Assembly: GCA_035487155.1 (NCBI GenBank)
Contig: DATHMK010000038.1
Span: 19,759-83,758 of the forward strand
Direction: 5' to 3'
Origin: DAIDKA01 sp035487155
GTDB taxonomy: Bacteria > Pseudomonadota > Gammaproteobacteria > Steroidobacterales > Steroidobacteraceae
Length of the DNA: 64,000 bases
Positions 1 to 9,530 of the stretch are shown piece by piece; the first letter of the stretch is position 1, and each line of letters opens with the position of its first letter. The position numbers and the translations under genes were made by a program. Below the pieces are notes generated by a model. That model did not search any database. It was not told where the DNA came from and saw only the letters and a list, made by a program, of their open reading frames with translations.

Positions 1-276
1 GTTTTCCTCGATCCAGGCTCGCTGAACGGGATGACTCTTATCCTTCGACAGCCCTTCTATGGTGACAATGGATTGACCGTTCACTGCGCTCACCGGTACG
101 ACGCAGCTGCGCGTGGGCCGCCCGTTCAGCAATACGGTGCAGGCGCCACACAGTCCCAGGCCACAACCGAACTTGGTCCCGGTCAGCGCGATTTCATCGC
201 GCAATACCCACAGCAGCGGGGTGTCGGCCTCGATATCGACGCTGTGGTCCGTGCCGTTGACGTTGAGAGTAACCAT
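1..276 (-). CDS. iorA: (2Fe-2S) subunit of an isoquinoline 1-oxidoreductase-type molybdenum hydroxylase, 3' end outside window
   Basis: This is the small iron-sulphur subunit of a xanthine-dehydrogenase-family hydroxylase. It passes electrons from the molybdenum subunit to an external acceptor. The visible 92 residues hold the plant-ferredoxin-type cluster motif CGLGLCGAC and a following Cys in RSC, which together ligate the first 2Fe-2S centre. The second, all-helical 2Fe-2S domain would lie beyond the left edge, so the gene is partial here. The ATG is two bases after the stop of the large-subunit gene, so the two are cotranscribed and probably translationally coupled. The order (large then small) is the reverse of the usual iorA-iorB order. 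The actual substrate cannot be told from sequence. Confidence 0.88.
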   Translation of the reverse strand, partial: MVTLNVNGTDHSVDIEADTPLLWVLRDEIALTGTKFGCGLGLCGACTVLLNGRPTRSCVVPVSAVNGQSIVTIEGLSKDKSHPVQRAWIEEN

Positions 277-278
277 GT

Positions 279-2435
279 TCAGTTCCTTGCGACCTTGAGT
301 GAAAGTTGATGCTTGGACAGCGGTAGCGATCGCAAACGCTGCCCCGTCGCAGCATAAATGGCATTGCCCAGTGATGGCGCAATGGGTCCGGTGCCCGGCT
401 CACCCACACCGCCGGGGGCAGCCGTGCTCGGCACAATGTAGGTCTCGACGTTCGGCATCTCCGGTAGCGTCAGCGCCGGATAGTCGTTGAAATTCGTCTG
501 CATGACTGCGCCGTTCTTGAGCGTGATCTCGCCGCGCACCGCCGCCGTCAGGCCGAATGCCATACCCCCTTCAAGCTGCGCCCTGATGTTGTCGGGGTGA
601 ACGGCCACGCCACAATCGATGACCTGCACCACTCGATGCACCGTTACGAAGCGGTCTTTGACCTCTACCTCAACGATGGTCCCGATGAAGCTCCCGAAGG
701 CCTCGAACGCCGAGATGCCGAAAGAATGCCCGGCGGGCGGATGCTGCCAGTCAGCCTTTTCGGCCATAAGGTCCAGAACCGCCAGCTGGCGTCGGGCGCC
801 TTCGTTGTCATGCTGCAGCATCGCGCGCCGGAACTGATACGGATCTTTGCCGGCGGCGCGCGCGAGCTCATCGATGAAGCCTTCCATCATGAACGGGTTA
901 TGCGAGTGGTTGACCGAACGCCAGAATCCGAAGCGCACGCCCAGGTCCTTGTTCAGACCCGTGACGTAAAAATTGGGAATCTGATAGTGCGCGTCCGCCA
1001 CCGCTTCGACGAAGAACGGCGGGGCACCCGGACGGCCGATGCCAGGCGCCGATGCGCTGATCACCTTGGCTTCAAGTGCCACGAGCTTGCCGGCTGCATC
1101 CAGGCCGCCGCGAAATCTGATTGCAGCGGCCGGCCGGTAGAAGTCATGCTGGATGTCTTCCTCGCGGCTCCAGATCAGCTTGACTGGTTTGCCATCGGTG
1201 GTTTTTGCGGCCTTCACCGCCTGCGTCACGAAGTCCGCTTCGCCGCGTCGGCCGAAGCCCCCGCCGAGATACTGCACATGCACCTTCACGCGAGCCGGTG
1301 CAATGCCGAGCGCGACGGCGGCGGCCGTCTGCGCGGCCTGCGGATTCTGGGTGCCACACCAAACCTCGCAGCCCGCATCCGTGACCCGCGCCGTACAGTT
1401 CATGGGCTCCATGCACGCATGCGCCAGATAGGGAACCTCGTAGCTCGCCTCCACGCGTTTCGCGGCGGTTGCCAGAGCCGCCTCCACATTCCCGTCGTGG
1501 CGAGCCACAATGCCCGGCTCGTCGAAGCCGGCGTGCAGCTGTTTGGACACTTCCTCACTGTCTAGTCCTGCAAGCTGGCCTAGCTCGTACTCCACATTGA
1601 CGCGCTCAAGTGCCTTGCGCGCCTGCCAGTAGGACCGCGCGACCACCACCACACCATCTTCGAGCGGCACGGTGCCACGGTACGCGGGCATGCTCCTGCA
1701 GGCGTTGTCGTCAAAGGATTTGAGCTTGCCACCGAAGGTGGGGCAGGTCTTGACCGCGGCGTACAACATGTCAGGAAGCGTCACGTCGATCCCGTATCGA
1801 GCGCTGCCATCAACCTTGTCGGGAACATCGATACGAGGTGGAGAGCTACCGATGACCGTGTACTGAGCTACTGACTTGAGCGGCGGATCCTGCGGCACAG
1901 GCAGATTGGCCGCGAGTCGGGCCACGCTACCGAATGAGCATCTGCGACCGCTGGCCTCGTGAATGACCTCGCTGCCATCCGCCACACAGTGCATGGGGGA
2001 CACTTTCCAGTTTTGCGCAGCCGCCTGGACCAGCATGATTCTCGCGGCTGCGCCAATCCGCCGCAGCTCCAGGTACCAGCCGCGTACCGAGAAACTTCCG
2101 ACCGTCGCCTGCAAGCCGAAGAGCGGGTTGTTGTAGATCGCGGCCGCCGGAGCGTCGGCCACTCGCAATCGCCGCCAGTTCCCGCCCAGCTCCTCCATGA
2201 TTATCATCGGCAAGGAGGTATGCCCGCCCTGCCCCATCTCCACCGCCGGGGTGATGATGGTGATGGCGTCGTCTTCACCGATCTGCAAAAACGCCGACGG
2301 CGTTCTGGGCGGACGCGCAGCGCCAGGCGCCGCCTGTCGGGCGGTCTCCTGGGCCGGCAATTCGAGGCTCAGCGTCAGCCCGGAAAGGGCCATCGCGCCG
2401 CCCACGAACTCGCGCCGGGTGATGTGAGCCATCAT
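279..2435 (-). CDS. iorB: Molybdopterin-binding large subunit, isoquinoline 1-oxidoreductase beta-like
   Basis: This is the large molybdenum-cofactor subunit of an aldehyde-oxidase/xanthine-dehydrogenase-type hydroxylase, about 718 residues, the normal length for IorB-like proteins. The N-terminus carries a twin-arginine signal (TRREFVGG, then a hydrophobic stretch), so the folded complex is probably exported to the periplasm. Molybdopterin-domain motifs such as GGGFGRRGE and the C-terminal GVGEPGTGPIAP are present. The reading frame is open to 2510, but the Met pair at 2432-2435 directly before the Tat motif is the sensible start, with an AAGAGA purine run upstream. It is cotranscribed with the 2Fe-2S gene downstream. 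Substrate is unknown: the family oxidises N-heterocycles and aldehydes. Confidence 0.88.
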   Translation of the reverse strand: MMAHITRREFVGGAMALSGLTLSLELPAQETARQAAPGAARPPRTPSAFLQIGEDDAITIITPAVEMGQGGHTSLPMIIMEELGGNWRRLRVADAPAAAIYNNPLFGLQATVGSFSVRGWYLELRRIGAAARIMLVQAAAQNWKVSPMHCVADGSEVIHEASGRRCSFGSVARLAANLPVPQDPPLKSVAQYTVIGSSPPRIDVPDKVDGSARYGIDVTLPDMLYAAVKTCPTFGGKLKSFDDNACRSMPAYRGTVPLEDGVVVVARSYWQARKALERVNVEYELGQLAGLDSEEVSKQLHAGFDEPGIVARHDGNVEAALATAAKRVEASYEVPYLAHACMEPMNCTARVTDAGCEVWCGTQNPQAAQTAAAVALGIAPARVKVHVQYLGGGFGRRGEADFVTQAVKAAKTTDGKPVKLIWSREEDIQHDFYRPAAAIRFRGGLDAAGKLVALEAKVISASAPGIGRPGAPPFFVEAVADAHYQIPNFYVTGLNKDLGVRFGFWRSVNHSHNPFMMEGFIDELARAAGKDPYQFRRAMLQHDNEGARRQLAVLDLMAEKADWQHPPAGHSFGISAFEAFGSFIGTIVEVEVKDRFVTVHRVVQVIDCGVAVHPDNIRAQLEGGMAFGLTAAVRGEITLKNGAVMQTNFNDYPALTLPEMPNVETYIVPSTAAPGGVGEPGTGPIAPSLGNAIYAATGQRLRSLPLSKHQLSLKVARN

Positions 2436-2902
2436 TTGTCTCTTGGACCGTGAATCCACTGTAATACTACGCCGTCCCGCGTTGCAGCGCATGCGCGCCA
2501 GGACCAACACATCCTATTCAGTCCCGTTTTCAATGTGAAGCTCTGGAACGCGACCGAACTCCCGGGTATTGCGACCCTGCGGAGGCGACCTGATCACACT
2601 GTCTGCTTCACACGGCAAGGATCACAGGTCCAAGGCCCCTGCCGCCCACCATAAAATCAAATGCTCACCTGCCATAAACTCCTGAAGTCTCAGCGTATGG
2701 AGGGTTTTAGGGAAAGCCCACGCTGGCGTTCACGCCTCATGACATGGACCTGTTCACCCGGCTCGTCCCTGAACCACTCAAGGGAAACTCCCGCCGTCAG
2801 CCTTCGCTAAACGCTTCCACCCCACGGTTCGCACGCCTGGGTGCCTTTGCGCCAACCCTGAAGCGAGCCTCTTCGGTGGTTTGGGCCCCTCCTCTACTCG
2901 CC
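2436..2902. other. Intergenic stretch, no gene supported
   Basis: This 467-base gap holds no reading frame with a convincing ribosome site or recognisable protein. A 77-codon rightward frame at 2744-2977 has a low-complexity translation rich in Arg, Pro and Ala, and it runs into the 3' end of the peptidase pseudogene, so I do not call it. The stretch next to a decayed gene may be degraded sequence. Confidence 0.4.
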
Positions 2903-3806
2903 TTACATGCCAAACGCGGCGCGCAGAAACGCGTCACTCTGTCGCAGCATCTGCGTTCGCGCTGTGGAGTCGTCTAACTGGTGATCGAGGTCATCCCAGG
3001 TGACCAGATCGCATTTGCCGCCCGCGGCCTGCAAACGCACAGCCATTCGCTTCGATTGCTCAATGCTGACGTTGCTGTCGGAAGCGCCGTGAAAGAGCAG
3101 CACCGGCCCCTTGATCTTATCGGCGTGTTCAGCCGGGGATCTCCTTCACTGCGATGATACGAACGGTACCCCGCCCGTCGCTGATGTATTCGATCGCGTT
3201 CTCCGAGGGGCGCTCGACGTGCCTGATGGCGAGGGTTCGCGTGTCGACCCGGTCGACACCGAGCCCCCGGTCCGAGGAGCCCAAGCCCTCGTGCTCATCG
3301 GGAACGAAGTTGCGACTCATGAGAATCGCGCCGTCCTCATTGGGCAGCCAGTCAATGACTTCGCCACCCGATACCTGCAATCCCCGCCCGTAGGAGCTGT
3401 CGCGCTTGCTCAGAAGCTGCAGATTTTTTCCGTCCGCGTCCACCGCAACGAGGCGCGAAAAGGGCACAAGCCTGCCGCCAGCGCGGTCATAGGTGATGGC
3501 ATAAATTGAACACACCAGTCGGGTATTGGAGGTCCAATCGCAGCCCGTGACCCTGTCGGGATTGCCAGCCGCGGTCATGACCAACCGCTCCGTCGCTCCG
3601 GCCGCCAGGCTGCGGGTGTACACGGCGGAGCCACGATCGGCGCGCGGCACTACGTAGACGATGCTGGCGCCATCAGGCGACAGGCTCAGATCCGAGATGC
3701 TGGGTCGTGTCCCGAAGGCCACTGCCGCATCGAAGTCCCTCGTGCGCTGGGCGAACAAGGGCACAGATGCGCAAAGCGCTGCCAGCGTCACCATTTGCTT
3801 CAGCAT
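2903..3806 (-). pseudogene. Remnant of an S9 (prolyl oligopeptidase) family secreted peptidase, internal deletion
   Basis: Two leftward frames are the two ends of one S9 peptidase. The upstream piece (3806 to 3129) has a signal peptide ending LFAQ and beta-propeller repeats such as LSLSPDGASIVYV. It stops at a TGA just before the downstream piece. The downstream piece (about 3125 to 2903) begins in another frame with ADKIKGPVLLFHGASDSNV and ends with DDLDHQL, which is the C-terminal hydrolase end with the likely catalytic Asp and His. The middle, including the GxSxGG nucleophile elbow, is missing: intact relatives are about 650 residues and only about 295 remain. Deletion plus frame change makes a functional enzyme very unlikely. 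Confidence 0.85.
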
Positions 3807-4196
3807 GAGGTTCTCTGTTGTCTGCTCGGGTCAGAATGGAGCGGGCCGACCGTTGTCAGTCTATTCGGTCACCGGCGAACCAGTCGAGCGGCCAGCGGCA
3901 ATGCTTTCGGCAGCAGACGAGCGCAGAAGTTGGAACAGGTGTCCGATTCTGGGTGGTGACATCCGCTCGTTTTCCGTGATATCGCGCGATACCACGGGCG
4001 AAATATGTGCCGGCCCACCCGTTGAAGCCCCAGCCCAAAGCCCCGCAAGGTTGGGCGCCCCGCCTGCGATGGGTTGCAATCTCCCAAGCGCAGGTCCAAC
4101 GCCCCTCATGCCACCAGCAGCTACCTGTCCGATCCCGATACGATCGCGCACAGCGGGCGGCATCATCGATAATTGCCGCCACTCACGCGAGCTGCC
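3807..4196. other. Intergenic stretch, no gene supported
   Basis: This 390-base gap lies between the peptidase pseudogene and the M2 peptidase, both leftward. Several overlapping leftward frames of 76-108 codons exist, but none has a ribosome site or a recognisable translation, and they overlap each other, as expected for high-GC noise. It should contain the promoter of the pseudogene, which I cannot place. Confidence 0.35.
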
Positions 4197-6089
4197 TTAC
4201 TCGGCGTTGCAACTTTGTCCGGCGTTCTGCTTCGCCAGCCACTGTGCCAGTGGCGCGAAATACTCGCCAATGGCGCTTGCGTCGACATCATGCTCGCCAG
4301 TAAACGCTGCAAGCGCTTCCGGCCATGGTCTGGAGGCACCGAGTCTGAGCATTGCGTTGAATCGTTCGCCGACCACCTTGTTGCCGTATACGCTGCACCG
4401 GTTCAGCGGCCCTTTCCAGCCGGCGAGACGGCAGGCCGCGCGATAGAACTGAAACTCATAGATCGACGCCAGGAAATACCGCGCATACGGCACATTGTAG
4501 GCAATGTGGTACTTCGCGCCAGGGTCAAAAGCGTCCGCCGGCCGCGGACCAGGTGGCATCAACCGCTGGTACCTTCGTACCAGATCCCACCACGCCTCGT
4601 TGTAGCGCGACGATTTGATGGCTCCGGAAAAGACGCCCCAGCGCCATTTGTCCACGATCAATGCAAATGGCAGCAGCGGAACCTTATCAAGCGCCATGTC
4701 AAGAAGGTAAGGGATGTCCGCATCCGGGCCCGGAACCTGATCAATCAGTCCCAGGCTTCTCAAGTAGCCTGGAGTGAGTGCGTTCAACGCTGCGAAGTCA
4801 CCGATCGCCTCGTGAAAACCGTCGTTCGCGCCACCTTGAAAGAGATACGGTTGATCGGCATAGGCGCGTTGATACATGTTGTGACCGAGCTCATGATGCG
4901 CGGTGTAAAAATCATCCGCCGTCACCGTAAGGCAGGTCTTGATGCGAAGATCCTCCTTGGCATCAACATCCCACGCTGACGCGTGGCAGTCCACTTCCCG
5001 GTCGCGCGGGCGGGTGAACATGGATCGCTGCCAGAAACTTTCCGGCTCCGGCGCAAATCCCAGAGACTGGTACCACTTGTCTGCAGTGCGCACAATCTTG
5101 TTCGCATCGTAGCCTTGTGCCACAAGCGATGCGGTCAGATTGTAGCCAAGGCCGCCACCAATCGGCTTTACGATGTCGTAGATGTTCCCCCAAGCCTGAC
5201 CCCACATGTTGCCCAATAGATCAGCGCGAATCGGGCCGGCGGCAGGTTGAATCGCGGCACCATATTTCTGACTCAGCTTGTACCGTACATAGCAATGGAG
5301 GCTGTCGTAAAGTGGCTTCACCTGAAGCCACAATTTGTCGACCTTCGCTGCGAACGCGTCAGAGGGCATGTCGTACCAGGAGCGCCAATATGCGCCGGTG
5401 TCGGCGTAGCCCAATTCGCGGGATCCTTCGTTGGCCAATTCAATCAGGCGCGAGTAATCAGCCTTCATTGACGGTGATGACACCGCTCGCCAGCCTTCCC
5501 ACAAGGCTCGGATTTCGGAGGGATCACGCGAGCTGCGCAGAACATCCTCCATATCGTCCAGCGACAAGTCCTTGCCCTGATAATTAAATTTTGCGGTGGA
5601 ATATCTCGCCCGTAGCTTGGTAGAGATGCTCGCAAGTTCATCAGCGGCGCCGGTGCGCGCGGCAGCTGGCAGGGTCAGCTCCTGCTTGAGCAAATACAAC
5701 TTGCGGCGTGTGACCTGATCGAGTTTCAAATGATCGTACTGTGCGGCCTCCTTGGCGTAACGGACGGCCAGGATCGTTCTCTGCGACCGCGCCTGACTAA
5801 GAAGCAAATCGGTGTCGCTGTTGATGTAAGTGGCCTGTACCCAGGCCGTGTGATTCACGAATTCGTCCGTTTTCGCAAGGTCCGCCTCAGCCCTTGCGAC
5901 GAACGCGGCGGCATCGGCGGGTGTCGCTGCGCCGGACGCAAAGCATGCGCCCGAAATCAGGCCCGTCAGAACCGAGAGAAAAACCTGGCCGCATACGCTG
6001 AGTGGGCGACCTCGCATCGGTACCCGAGTGCCGTTCGGCAAAAATCGGTTGCCACAAGGATCGTGGCTGCCGAAAACACTCTCCAGCAT
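4197..6089 (-). CDS. M2 family metallopeptidase (peptidyl-dipeptidase A, ACE-like)
   Basis: This is a zinc dipeptidyl carboxypeptidase of the M2 family, the bacterial relatives of angiotensin-converting enzyme, which remove C-terminal dipeptides from peptides in the periplasm or outside the cell. The zinc motif HELGH is at about residues 399-403, followed by GFHEAIGD carrying the third zinc ligand Glu. About 630 residues is close to secreted bacterial homologues. The frame is open to 6242. I chose the ATG at 6089 because GGGAGG lies 7 bases upstream. The next candidate, 6017, starts directly at a cleaner signal peptide (MRGRPLSVCGQVF, ending FASG) but lacks a clear ribosome site. The protein is exported in either case. 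It appears monocistronic. Confidence 0.88.
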   Translation of the reverse strand: MLESVFGSHDPCGNRFLPNGTRVPMRGRPLSVCGQVFLSVLTGLISGACFASGAATPADAAAFVARAEADLAKTDEFVNHTAWVQATYINSDTDLLLSQARSQRTILAVRYAKEAAQYDHLKLDQVTRRKLYLLKQELTLPAAARTGAADELASISTKLRARYSTAKFNYQGKDLSLDDMEDVLRSSRDPSEIRALWEGWRAVSSPSMKADYSRLIELANEGSRELGYADTGAYWRSWYDMPSDAFAAKVDKLWLQVKPLYDSLHCYVRYKLSQKYGAAIQPAAGPIRADLLGNMWGQAWGNIYDIVKPIGGGLGYNLTASLVAQGYDANKIVRTADKWYQSLGFAPEPESFWQRSMFTRPRDREVDCHASAWDVDAKEDLRIKTCLTVTADDFYTAHHELGHNMYQRAYADQPYLFQGGANDGFHEAIGDFAALNALTPGYLRSLGLIDQVPGPDADIPYLLDMALDKVPLLPFALIVDKWRWGVFSGAIKSSRYNEAWWDLVRRYQRLMPPGPRPADAFDPGAKYHIAYNVPYARYFLASIYEFQFYRAACRLAGWKGPLNRCSVYGNKVVGERFNAMLRLGASRPWPEALAAFTGEHDVDASAIGEYFAPLAQWLAKQNAGQSCNAE

Positions 6090-6690
6090 ATGGTGGCCTC
6101 CCATATTGACGGACGTACAAAGAATACCACCGTGCCGTATCTCCGGAGCATCTGTAGTGCGCCTCGCTTCCCGCCTTTCAAGACCGTCAGATAGGCGACC
6201 CAACCGACCGACAGCGCCTGGTCGGATACAACCAGCGGCCACATGGTGTTCTCGGCCCGGGCGGGACGGCTTTCATCGAGCGCGAGAATGCGCGTGACTG
6301 GTCATGATTAAATCTGCGGCGACTGATGAGGGGCGAGCCGGTGATGTTGCAATGCTCACTGATCGCCTCCGGATTCAGGAGGGGAAGCCTCGGCAGTCCG
6401 GCGCAACCTTCGGCCTTGGAACCATGAAGCCAACCCCCATCGAAGATCCCGGGCAAATTGTTGAAAGACGCACCCGAGTGCACCTGATGCCGATGGCCGC
6501 CTATACCTGTGAGCCTCGTCAATTCTATCCGCGCTGGATCAGCGAGCCCTTCAATCCCAGATTGGCTTCAGCGCGAGTCCGCGCACTTACGCAGGACCGC
6601 GCGCTTGCTGGACACAGTGGCAGAGCGCCCCAATGGAAGCGCCCGCGGAGGGGAAGCGCCCGCGGAGGCCGCCGCTATACGATCAGTTGT
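6090..6690. other. Intergenic stretch with no supported gene
   Basis: This gap of about 600 bases lies between two leftward genes. Long rightward frames crossing it (for example from 6304) continue as antisense of the next gene and have shadow-like composition. Apart from a short tandem duplication at 6635-6668 I see nothing recognisable. The promoter for the M2 peptidase should lie just right of 6090. Confidence 0.4.
6635..6668. repeat. Perfect 17-bp tandem duplication
   Basis: The 17-base unit GGAAGCGCCCGCGGAGG occurs twice back to back (6635-6651 and 6652-6668) with no mismatch. It lies about 25 bases past the stop of the leftward gene that ends at 6691. It is probably a simple slippage product. 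No function is evident. Confidence 0.8.
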
Positions 6691-7542
6691 TCAGTGAGAT
6701 ATGTGGTCGAACATATTGGTTGCGAGCTCATGCAGCTCGCAGCAGTAGGTGTTGCGCCATTTGAATGGAGTCGGCCATGTTTCGGTGTCATAGAGGGTCT
6801 TGAGGAAGATCTGGTCCCAGTCGCTCATTCCCGAGGGCGCGGCCTGAGGACCGCCATCGAACAGATTCAGAATGGTTGGGTCATCGCCCACGTGCGCGCC
6901 AGGCTTGATCTCCGCGAAGCTGACCATTCCCAGGTAATCGGCCAACTGCCCGAACGATACATGTTGCAGTTGCGCTCGATCAGCCACCACGAGGACCCCT
7001 GCAAAGGCATATTGGAAGCTCACCGCCGGTCCTTCCTCGACGTTGTACCAGACCCGCACCGGACGTGGCGTATCGATGAATTGATCGATCAGGTAGGGGA
7101 GTCCGCGGCGGCCAAACATGCCGATGGGGTTCTGCTTCTCCATCGACTTCAAGAGGTCCCGCGGCCGATCGGTCACATAAATGAAGATATTGGGCCTGCA
7201 GTCATGATCCGCCACCCGTACTCCGGCGGCGCGTGCAATGTCCGAAAGGCGCGCGAGGATGAATTCCCCTTGCTGCTGGGTAAGGCCGGACACCTGCGGG
7301 CAAACCTTATCGCGCCATCCAGGCAACAAGCCGATGGTTGGGTATTCCAGATCGGGCGCGAGATAGGCCGGTTCGAGCGCGGCGATCCGGTTTACGTAGC
7401 TTGCAAGCCGTGGCGAGAGCTCCGCGCCGCCAGGCGGCCCGGGAAGCTGGGAGGGGTCCGGCCCCAATGCTCCCGCGGGTTCAGCGCTCAGGCACGCGAT
7501 CAGGCCTATGGCTGCAATCAGCATTGGGATTTGAGAACGCAC
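6691..7542 (-). CDS. Exported protein of unknown function
   Basis: I do not recognise the family. The 283-residue product begins with a typical Sec signal peptide (MLIAAIGLIACLSAEPAGA) and no membrane segment follows, so it is probably periplasmic or secreted. Four Cys are present after the signal peptide (KVCPQ, HDCRP and a CC pair in NTYCCEL), which could form disulfides. Tryptophan and tyrosine are frequent near the C-terminus. The start is GTG at 7542, supported by TGGAGA seven bases upstream. It has no operon partner: the M2 gene is 600 bases downstream and the upstream neighbour points the other way. Confidence 0.75.
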   Translation of the reverse strand: MRSQIPMLIAAIGLIACLSAEPAGALGPDPSQLPGPPGGAELSPRLASYVNRIAALEPAYLAPDLEYPTIGLLPGWRDKVCPQVSGLTQQQGEFILARLSDIARAAGVRVADHDCRPNIFIYVTDRPRDLLKSMEKQNPIGMFGRRGLPYLIDQFIDTPRPVRVWYNVEEGPAVSFQYAFAGVLVVADRAQLQHVSFGQLADYLGMVSFAEIKPGAHVGDDPTILNLFDGGPQAAPSGMSDWDQIFLKTLYDTETWPTPFKWRNTYCCELHELATNMFDHISH

Positions 7543-8024
7543 GGGATTTCTCCATAACGCTCAGACTTGAACAGATTTTATCATTCGTAATAGTTGGCTT
7601 GATTAATTCTGGATTAGCGTTGGATTAAGTGGGCCGCCCGAAAGCTATGCATGCGCCAGTCCACCGCCTGCATCACGTCCGCTGGGCGCGATGGGCGAGC
7701 CAGTGTTGCAACGAATCGCCCTCCCAGCCCTGCTCTCCGCTGGCACGGCGCCCGATACTGGTTTGGTCCGTGGATCATGCTGGAGCAGGTGCGGTTTGAC
7801 TGCCGGCGGAAATCCCACTTCTTGGTGAGTACATGGTGGCGACCCATCGGTACATCATCTATCTCCACCAGTAGGGATTTGCCGCGGTGCCGCAGAGACA
7901 TTGGCAGGAGACCGTCACAGCCCAAGCACAACCCAGTGATTCGCCCACGGAGATGTTGTGGTGTCACTCTATATTTTAGAGTGCTCTGCCTTGCAGGAGA
8001 CTTCTTTAGGGCAGGCGTCGCGAT
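7543..8024. other. Divergent intergenic region before the radical SAM cluster
   Basis: These 480 bases separate the leftward exported protein from the rightward radical SAM gene. The left end (about 7560-7625) is clearly AT-richer than its surroundings and holds a repeated TGGATTA element, a plausible promoter area for the leftward gene. A rightward frame at 7651-8034 and a leftward frame at 7614-8375 cover the rest but have no ribosome site and overlap the real gene antisense. I cannot assign a protein. Confidence 0.35.
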
Positions 8025-9461
8025 ATGCGCATAAGAATTGTGGTGTGCTACGCCCCCCGCTATGCGAGGGGTCATTTGCTCGACTTCGTCCCGCCCATCA
8101 CGGGCATACATCTGGCGGCAATCACACCTCGAGAATACGACGTCGAGGTCATCCACGAGCAGGTCCGCGCGGTACCCGTGGATCGCGAGGCCGACCTGGT
8201 TGCCCTGTCCTTCTTCTCGGGATTCGCGCGCAGTGCATACAGACTTGCCGATCGCTATCGCGCGCTTGGTATGACCGTCGTCGCCGGAGGCCCACATGCT
8301 TCCTACTGGCCAGAGGAGGCGCTGCGGCACTTTGATGCCGTCGTCATCGGTGAGGCAGAAGACGTGTGGCTGCAACTTCTTGCAGACGCTCGGTCGAGAT
8401 CACTCAGGCGGATTTACCGTGGCACACCAGCGTCGATGGTGGGAATTCCCAAACCACGCTATGACCTGCTGGAGCGCAGATTTCTCGTACCGCGGGTGCT
8501 GCAGGCTACCCGCGGTTGCCCCTTCTCTTGCAGCTTCTGCACTGTTCCGAACTTCAACCCGGGGTTTCGCACCCGTCCCGTGGCTGATGTGATTCGCGAT
8601 ATCGAGGAGAGCCGCTTTTCGTTGTGGTGGCAGAACAAGGTCGTATGGTTCTGGGATGACAACCTTCTGGTCCGGCGCGTATGGGCGAAACAACTGTTGC
8701 GGGAGATGGCGACCCTCAATCGCTGGTGGCTGACGCAAGCGTCCATTGATATCGTCAACGACAAGGAATTGCTGGATCTGATGCAAAAATCGGGTTGCAT
8801 TGGAATCTTTCTGGGCATTGAGAGTCTTGATGACGTGGATCTGCGCAGCGTCAGCAAGCGCCAGAATCACGCCAACAAGTACCGGGAGGCCGTTGATAAG
8901 CTGCACGCTCGAGGAATTTGCGTCATGGCCGGGTTCATTTCCGGCTTTGATGATCAGTCACCGCAAACCATCCTTGCCACGGCTGAGCGCCTAAACGCAA
9001 TCGGGATAGATGTGCCGTTTCTCAGTATCCTCACCCCATTTCGCGGTACGCCGCTCTACGAACGCTTACTGGGCGAAGGTCGGATACTCACTGAGCGGGA
9101 TTGGCCGCACTACAACGGCTACAACGTCGCGTTCCGACCCGCGAAGATGAGTCCGGAGCAGCTACTCAGCTCTCATAGGGGTCTGTGGCGCCGTACCTTC
9201 GCGCCTGGCGCCATCGCCGAGCGAATTGCGCAGGGCAATCGGCACCTCAGTCACGGCGGAAAATTACTCTCATTCACGATGAATGGTTTCTACGGCCTGA
9301 AACGCCTGAGCGGAAACCTGCCCGCTATCGCTCCCTTGACAAATCCGGGTCTCATCGATCACCCAAGCCCGCGCGCGCGGCACGAGAGCTCCCCAACCGC
9401 GGTTGCTTCCCTTCACTTGGAACAACTGGCGAGTCTGGAGCTGGAGAGCAGCCCCCGGTGA
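8025..9461 (+). CDS. B12-binding-domain radical SAM enzyme (paralogue 1 of 3)
   Basis: This is a class B (cobalamin-type) radical SAM protein of 478 residues. An N-terminal Rossmann-like B12-binding domain (about 1-140, with VVAGGPHASYWPEEA and VVIGEAEDVW) precedes the radical SAM core. The 4Fe-4S motif is CPFSCSFC with cysteines at 165, 169 and 172. GFISGFDD and LTPFRGTPLYERL are the later TIM-barrel motifs typical of this group. Such enzymes methylate or rearrange unreactive carbons; the substrate is not predictable. It faces right, alone, with its 3' end opposing the long leftward operon that holds two paralogues, so it probably belongs to the same pathway. A purine run (AGGGCAGG) precedes the ATG. 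Confidence 0.9.
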   Translation: MRIRIVVCYAPRYARGHLLDFVPPITGIHLAAITPREYDVEVIHEQVRAVPVDREADLVALSFFSGFARSAYRLADRYRALGMTVVAGGPHASYWPEEALRHFDAVVIGEAEDVWLQLLADARSRSLRRIYRGTPASMVGIPKPRYDLLERRFLVPRVLQATRGCPFSCSFCTVPNFNPGFRTRPVADVIRDIEESRFSLWWQNKVVWFWDDNLLVRRVWAKQLLREMATLNRWWLTQASIDIVNDKELLDLMQKSGCIGIFLGIESLDDVDLRSVSKRQNHANKYREAVDKLHARGICVMAGFISGFDDQSPQTILATAERLNAIGIDVPFLSILTPFRGTPLYERLLGEGRILTERDWPHYNGYNVAFRPAKMSPEQLLSSHRGLWRRTFAPGAIAERIAQGNRHLSHGGKLLSFTMNGFYGLKRLSGNLPAIAPLTNPGLIDHPSPRARHESSPTAVASLHLEQLASLELESSPR

Positions 9462-9530
9462 ATGGCAGACAAGGTCAAAAGCGGCCTGTGTCGCTGGGGA
9501 CGAGCCGGGACGGCCAGGCCCCTCGCCGCC

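Noticed and set aside
597..1565. Rightward 322-codon frame inside iorB
   Set aside because: Antisense to a clear molybdenum hydroxylase gene; composition rich in Arg and His, no known domain.
2744..2977. Rightward 77-codon frame
   Set aside because: No ribosome site or known family, and it overlaps the peptidase remnant; too weak to call.
6304..7557. Rightward 417-codon frame
   Set aside because: Mostly antisense to the exported-protein gene that has a signal peptide and a good ribosome site; its own translation is Arg/Pro-rich.
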